Of a stretch of DNA of 7,684 bases, positions 5,311-7,684 are shown one piece after another (within the stretch, counting starts at the first letter, position 1; the number at the start of each line of letters is the position of its first letter). The DNA is from an uncultured Lachnospira sp. (GTDB taxonomy: Bacteria; Bacillota; Clostridia; Lachnospirales; Lachnospiraceae): contig CAMVRH010000036.1 of NCBI GenBank assembly GCA_947169835.1, positions 1 to 7,684 on the forward strand, in the 5' to 3' direction. The notes beneath the pieces were generated by a model, which saw nothing but the letters and a program-made list of their open reading frames with translations, ran no database searches and was not told the origin of the DNA. The translations under genes were made by a program, and so were the position numbers.

Positions 5311-7392
5311 ATGAAAAGTTTTAGTATGGAGATTGGCGGCAAAACATTAACAGTCGATATCGACAGAGTCGCTAAACAAGCAAACGGTGCAGCAATGATG
5401 CACTATGGAGACACAACAGTTCTATCTACAGCTACGGCTTCAGAGAAGCCTAGAGAAGGAATCGATTTCTTCCCTCTATCAGTAGAGTTCGAGGAGAAGA
5501 TGTACTCAGTAGGTAAGATTCCTGGTGGATTTAATAAGAGAGAGGGTAAGGCTTCAGAAAACTCAGTTCTTACAGCTAGAGTTATCGACAGACCTATGCG
5601 TCCTCTATTCCCTAAAGACTACAGAAACGATGTTACATTAAACAACCTTGTTTTATCTGTAGATCCAGAATGTAGACCAGAGATTGTAGCAATGCTTGGT
5701 TCAGCCATTTCAACTTGCGTTTCTGACATTCCATTTGCTGGTCCATGTGCTATGACACAGATCGGTTTAGTGGATGGTGAGTTTGTTGTAAACCCATCAC
5801 AGAAACAGTGGGACGAAGGTGACCTACAGCTTACAGTTGCGTCTACAAAAGAAAAAGTAATTATGATTGAAGCCGGTGCTAATATCATCCCAGAAGATAA
5901 GATGATTGAAGCTATCTACATGGCTCATGATATCAACCAAGAGATTAACGCATTTATCGAAAAGATTTGTGCTGAGGTTGGTAAAGAAAAACACGAATAT
6001 GAGAGTCAGGCTATCCCTGAAGAATTATTCGACGCCATCAAAGAAATCGTTACTCCAGAAGAAATGGAAGTAGCAGTATTTACTGATGACAAGCAAACAA
6101 GAGAAGCTAACATTTCAGAAATCACTGAGAAGTTAGAAGAAGCTTTTGCAGAAAACGAAGATTACCTAGCAGTATTAGGTGAGGCTATCTATCAGTATCA
6201 GAAGAAGACTGTACGTAAGATGATCTTGAAAGACCACAAGCGTCCAGACGGAAGAGAGCTAGATCAGATTAGACCACTTGCTGCAGAAGTTGATTTGATT
6301 CCAAGAGTTCATGGTTCAGCTATGTTTACTCGTGGACAAACTCAGATTTGTAACATCTGTACTTTGGCTCCTTTGTCAGAGTCACAGAGAATCGATGGAT
6401 TAGATGAGAACGTAACAACTAAGAGATATATGCACCACTACAATTTCCCATCATACTCAGTTGGTGAGACTAGACCATCAAGAGGTCCAGGACGAAGAGA
6501 AATTGGTCACGGTGCTTTGGCTGAGAAAGCTCTTATGCCAGTACTTCCTAGCGAAGAGGAATTCCCATATGCTATCAGAACTGTATCAGAGACATTTGAG
6601 TCAAACGGTTCTACATCAATGGCATCAACATGTTCATCATGTATGTCACTAATGGCAACAGGTGTTCCAATCAAAGCTATGGTAGCAGGTATCTCATGTG
6701 GTCTTGTTACAGGCGAGACTGATGATGACTATGTACTATTAACTGATATCCAGGGTCTTGAGGACTTCTTCGGCGACATGGACTTTAAGGTTACAGGTAC
6801 AACAGAAGGTATCACAGCTATCCAGATGGATATTAAGATTCACGGTTTAACTCGTGAGATAGTAGAAGGCGCAATCAAGCGTACAAGAGAAGCTAGACTA
6901 TTCATCATGGACACATGTATGAAGCCAGCTATCGCAGAGCCACGTAAAGAACTTAACGAATACGCACCAAAGATTGAGTCAATGCAGATTGACCCAGAGA
7001 AGATTGGTGATGTTGTTGGTAAGAGTGGTAAGACTATCAACGCTATTATCGAAGAGACAGGCGTTAAGATTGACATCACAGATGAGGGTATGGTTTCAAT
7101 CTGCGGCGTCGACAAAGAAGCTATCGATAAAGCAAAAGAATATATCGAAATCATAACTACAGACTTCGAAGAAGGACAAATCCTTGAAGGTACAGTAGTA
7201 AGTATCAAAGAATTTGGTGCGTTTATCGAATTCGCCCCAGGCAAAGAAGGAATGGTTCACATTTCTAAGATCGCTAAAGAGAGAGTAAATCACGTAGAAG
7301 ATTACCTAACACTAGGCGATAGAGTAAAATGTAAATGTTTAGGAAAGGATCGTATGGGTCGCATTAGCTTCTCCATTAAAGATGCAGAATAA
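5311..7392 (+). CDS. pnp: Polynucleotide phosphorylase (polyribonucleotide nucleotidyltransferase)
   Basis: This encodes PNPase, the cytoplasmic 3'-to-5' exoribonuclease that uses phosphate to release nucleoside diphosphates and can run in reverse to add tails. It acts as a ring-shaped trimer in mRNA turnover. The 693-residue length fits the family. Domains in order are: first RNase PH domain (about 1-140) with the RNA-binding loop GGFNKREGKASENS (72-85) and VIDRPMRPLFP; a helical linker (about 220-310); second RNase PH domain (about 315-540) with RPDGRELDQIRPL, the phosphate-binding SNGSTSMAS (431-439), and DIQGLEDFFGDMDFK (479-493), where D485 and D491 match the metal-binding aspartates; KH domain (about 552-615) with the GKSG loop (570-573); and S1 domain (about 622-691, from GQILEGTVVSIKEFGAFIEF to GRISFSIKD). 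All key residues are present and it looks fully active. rpsO, a frequent upstream neighbour of pnp, is not within the window. Confidence 0.98.
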   Translation: MKSFSMEIGGKTLTVDIDRVAKQANGAAMMHYGDTTVLSTATASEKPREGIDFFPLSVEFEEKMYSVGKIPGGFNKREGKASENSVLTARVIDRPMRPLFPKDYRNDVTLNNLVLSVDPECRPEIVAMLGSAISTCVSDIPFAGPCAMTQIGLVDGEFVVNPSQKQWDEGDLQLTVASTKEKVIMIEAGANIIPEDKMIEAIYMAHDINQEINAFIEKICAEVGKEKHEYESQAIPEELFDAIKEIVTPEEMEVAVFTDDKQTREANISEITEKLEEAFAENEDYLAVLGEAIYQYQKKTVRKMILKDHKRPDGRELDQIRPLAAEVDLIPRVHGSAMFTRGQTQICNICTLAPLSESQRIDGLDENVTTKRYMHHYNFPSYSVGETRPSRGPGRREIGHGALAEKALMPVLPSEEEFPYAIRTVSETFESNGSTSMASTCSSCMSLMATGVPIKAMVAGISCGLVTGETDDDYVLLTDIQGLEDFFGDMDFKVTGTTEGITAIQMDIKIHGLTREIVEGAIKRTREARLFIMDTCMKPAIAEPRKELNEYAPKIESMQIDPEKIGDVVGKSGKTINAIIEETGVKIDITDEGMVSICGVDKEAIDKAKEYIEIITTDFEEGQILEGTVVSIKEFGAFIEFAPGKEGMVHISKIAKERVNHVEDYLTLGDRVKCKCLGKDRMGRISFSIKDAE

Positions 7393-7421
7393 ACTACGCG
7401 TTTAAAAATGCAGATGCACAG

Positions 7422-7480
7422 AAAAATAAAAATAGGTACAGATGAGAATTTATTTTCATTTGTGCCTATTTTTATTTTTA
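7422..7480 (+). terminator. Probable intrinsic terminator of pnp with a very long stem
   Basis: Bases 7422-7448 pair with 7453-7479 over 27 bp around a TTTA loop, without a bulge. The only three non-Watson-Crick pairs (T7437 with G7464, G7441 with T7460, G7446 with T7455) are G-U wobbles in + strand RNA. The descending arm ends in TATTTTTATTTTT and the ascending arm begins with the matching A-rich run, so the effective terminator is the inner stem followed by U-rich RNA. The A-rich left arm could also let it act in the reverse direction. It starts about 30 bases after the pnp stop. Confidence 0.75.
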
Positions 7481-7484
7481 TGTA

Positions 7485-7502
7485 TATCGCGGTTGCGCGA
7501 TA
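7485..7502. repeat. Short GC-rich hairpin within the post-pnp element
   Basis: TATCGCG (7485-7491) and CGCGATA (7496-7502) pair perfectly around GTTG. It is the most GC-rich spot of the intergenic region and has no T-run after it, so it is not a terminator by itself. Confidence 0.6.
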
Positions 7503-7506
7503 CGAA

Positions 7507-7527
7507 AGAGTTTGCTCTGCAAACTCT
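7507..7527. repeat. Nine-bp hairpin within the post-pnp element
   Basis: AGAGTTTGC (7507-7515) and GCAAACTCT (7519-7527) pair perfectly around a TCT loop. No T-run follows. It sits just inside the right outer repeat. Confidence 0.65.
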
Positions 7528-7572
7528 GAGTGACGCATCTGCATTTAATGATTACTAGACTGAAGAAAAATA

Positions 7573-7581
7573 TGTTATAAT
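7573..7581 (+). promoter_or_regulatory. Extended -10 promoter of the downstream gene
   Basis: TGTTATAAT gives a perfect TATAAT (7576-7581) with an upstream TG one base before it. No good -35 box stands at 17 bases; the best is a poor TTACTA at 7552-7557, which is acceptable for an extended -10 promoter. Transcription would start near 7588. GTTTA (7582-7586) and TAAAC (7596-7600) form a short inverted repeat over the start region, possibly an operator, though this is weak. Confidence 0.65.
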
Positions 7582-7608
7582 GTTTAAGACGCATGTAAAC
7601 GGAGTAAA

Positions 7609-7650
7609 ATGAGAAACATATACTTTTTTGGAGGTTTAGTAAATGAGTAA
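7609..7650 (+). CDS. Possible 13-codon leader ORF overlapping the next gene
   Basis: An ATG at 7609, preceded by GGAG at 7601-7604, opens a short frame MRNIYFFGGLVNE that stops with TAA at 7648-7650. It overlaps the following start codon (7643) by 8 bases in a different frame, and its codons contain the ribosome site of that gene. The spacing from GGAG to ATG is short (4 bases). It may be a translated leader coupling initiation, or chance. There is no repeated codon run that would suggest attenuation. Confidence 0.25.
   Translation: MRNIYFFGGLVNE
7630..7634 (+). promoter_or_regulatory. Ribosome binding site of the downstream gene
   Basis: GGAGG with 8 bases to the ATG at 7643 is a near-ideal site and decides that start over the upstream ATG at 7609. 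Confidence 0.8.
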
Positions 7651-7684
7651 ACTGTTATTTGTTAATGCGTGTATCAGAGAAGAG
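7643..7684 (+). CDS. Probable flavodoxin-fold NAD(P)H-dependent oxidoreductase, 3' partial
   Basis: Only the first 14 codons are present: MSKLLFVNACIREE, cut by the right edge. A hydrophobic first strand followed by NACIRE resembles the start of flavodoxin-family NAD(P)H-dependent oxidoreductases (quinone reductase-like), where the strand leads into the FMN phosphate-binding loop. This is recalled from family style and rests on very little sequence. The strong ribosome site and promoter support a real gene whatever its product is. Confidence 0.6.
   Translation, partial: MSKLLFVNACIREE

Larger units (their letters stand above)
7406..7546. repeat. 141-base palindromic intergenic element enclosing three hairpins
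   Basis: The perfect 12-base inverted repeats AAATGCAGATGC (7406-7417) and GCATCTGCATTT (7535-7546) bound the element. Inside, in order, are a 27-bp hairpin (7422-7479), a 7-bp hairpin (7485-7502) and a 9-bp hairpin (7507-7527), with only a few unpaired bases between them. Folded as one strand it forms a four-stem, cloverleaf-like junction. The second half contains GC-rich words such as ATCGCG, unlike the A/T-rich surroundings. There is no coding sequence of credible quality. It may be a miniature inverted-repeat type element, a structured RNA, or an elaborate pnp 3' end. TTTAA occurs at both edges (7401-7405 and 7544-7548), but the right copy overlaps the repeat itself, so it is weak evidence for a target duplication. 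Confidence 0.65.

Noticed and set aside
6840..7244. 134-codon open frame on the - strand
   Set aside because: It lies wholly inside pnp, whose protein is unmistakable; there is no ribosome site or family resemblance.
7382..7414. ATGCAGA repeated at 7382 and 7408 as a direct repeat
   Set aside because: It is seven bases only, and the first copy is the pnp C-terminal coding sequence; chance is likely.
7302..7544. 80-codon open frame on the - strand covering the post-pnp element
   Set aside because: It runs through hairpin arms and the pnp 3' end; composition reflects the palindromes and there is no ribosome site.
7406..7546. Insertion sequence or transposon carrying its own transposase
   Set aside because: It is only 141 bases with no coding capacity; at most a non-autonomous miniature element, and a clear target duplication is not seen.
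1..7684. CRISPR array, tRNA, rRNA or phage genes
   Set aside because: There are no regularly spaced repeats, no tRNA-like or rRNA-like sequence that I recognise, and no phage structural or integrase genes.

Overview
The window reads as ordinary chromosome from a low-GC Gram-positive bacterium, most likely a Clostridia member of the Lachnospiraceae type. This is inferred from A/T-rich third codon positions, strong GGAGG-type ribosome binding sites, TTGACA/TATAAT-like promoters, a short YtrA-type GntR regulator fused into an ABC operon, and a clostridial-looking PNPase. No tool was run, so the taxon is a judgement from style. All recognisable genes lie on the + strand.

Region 1 (1-2018) holds the 3' part of an ArsB/NhaD/SLC13-type membrane permease, cut by the left edge. 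A cytidylate kinase-like P-loop protein follows 14 bases later, and a strong intrinsic terminator closes the unit.

Region 2 (2020-5189) is a self-contained three-gene operon: a YtrA-family GntR repressor, an ABC ATPase that starts on the base after the repressor's stop, and a 616-residue ABC permease overlapping the ATPase by 11 bases. A clean promoter sits in front, and a perfect 12-base-arm inverted repeat begins immediately after its -10 box, which suggests autorepression by the GntR protein. The permease has about nine predicted membrane segments and then an unusually long, acidic, apparently extracytoplasmic C-terminal domain that contains an in-frame 33-base tandem duplication.

Region 3 (5190-7684) is pnp (polynucleotide phosphorylase) with its own promoter. 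Its leader has a small palindrome at the expected transcription start and a hairpin between a strong Shine-Dalgarno sequence and the start codon. Downstream of pnp is the most unusual part of the window: a 141-base intergenic element bounded by perfect 12-base inverted repeats that enclose three further hairpins, the first with a 27-bp stem. It could be a terminator plus structured RNA, or a miniature palindromic repeat element. After it comes an extended -10 promoter, a possible 13-codon leader ORF, and the first 14 codons of a probable flavodoxin-fold oxidoreductase.

The genes belong to known families. I see no convincing new multi-gene system. The items worth a second look are the post-pnp element, the pnp leader, and the permease's extracytoplasmic domain.
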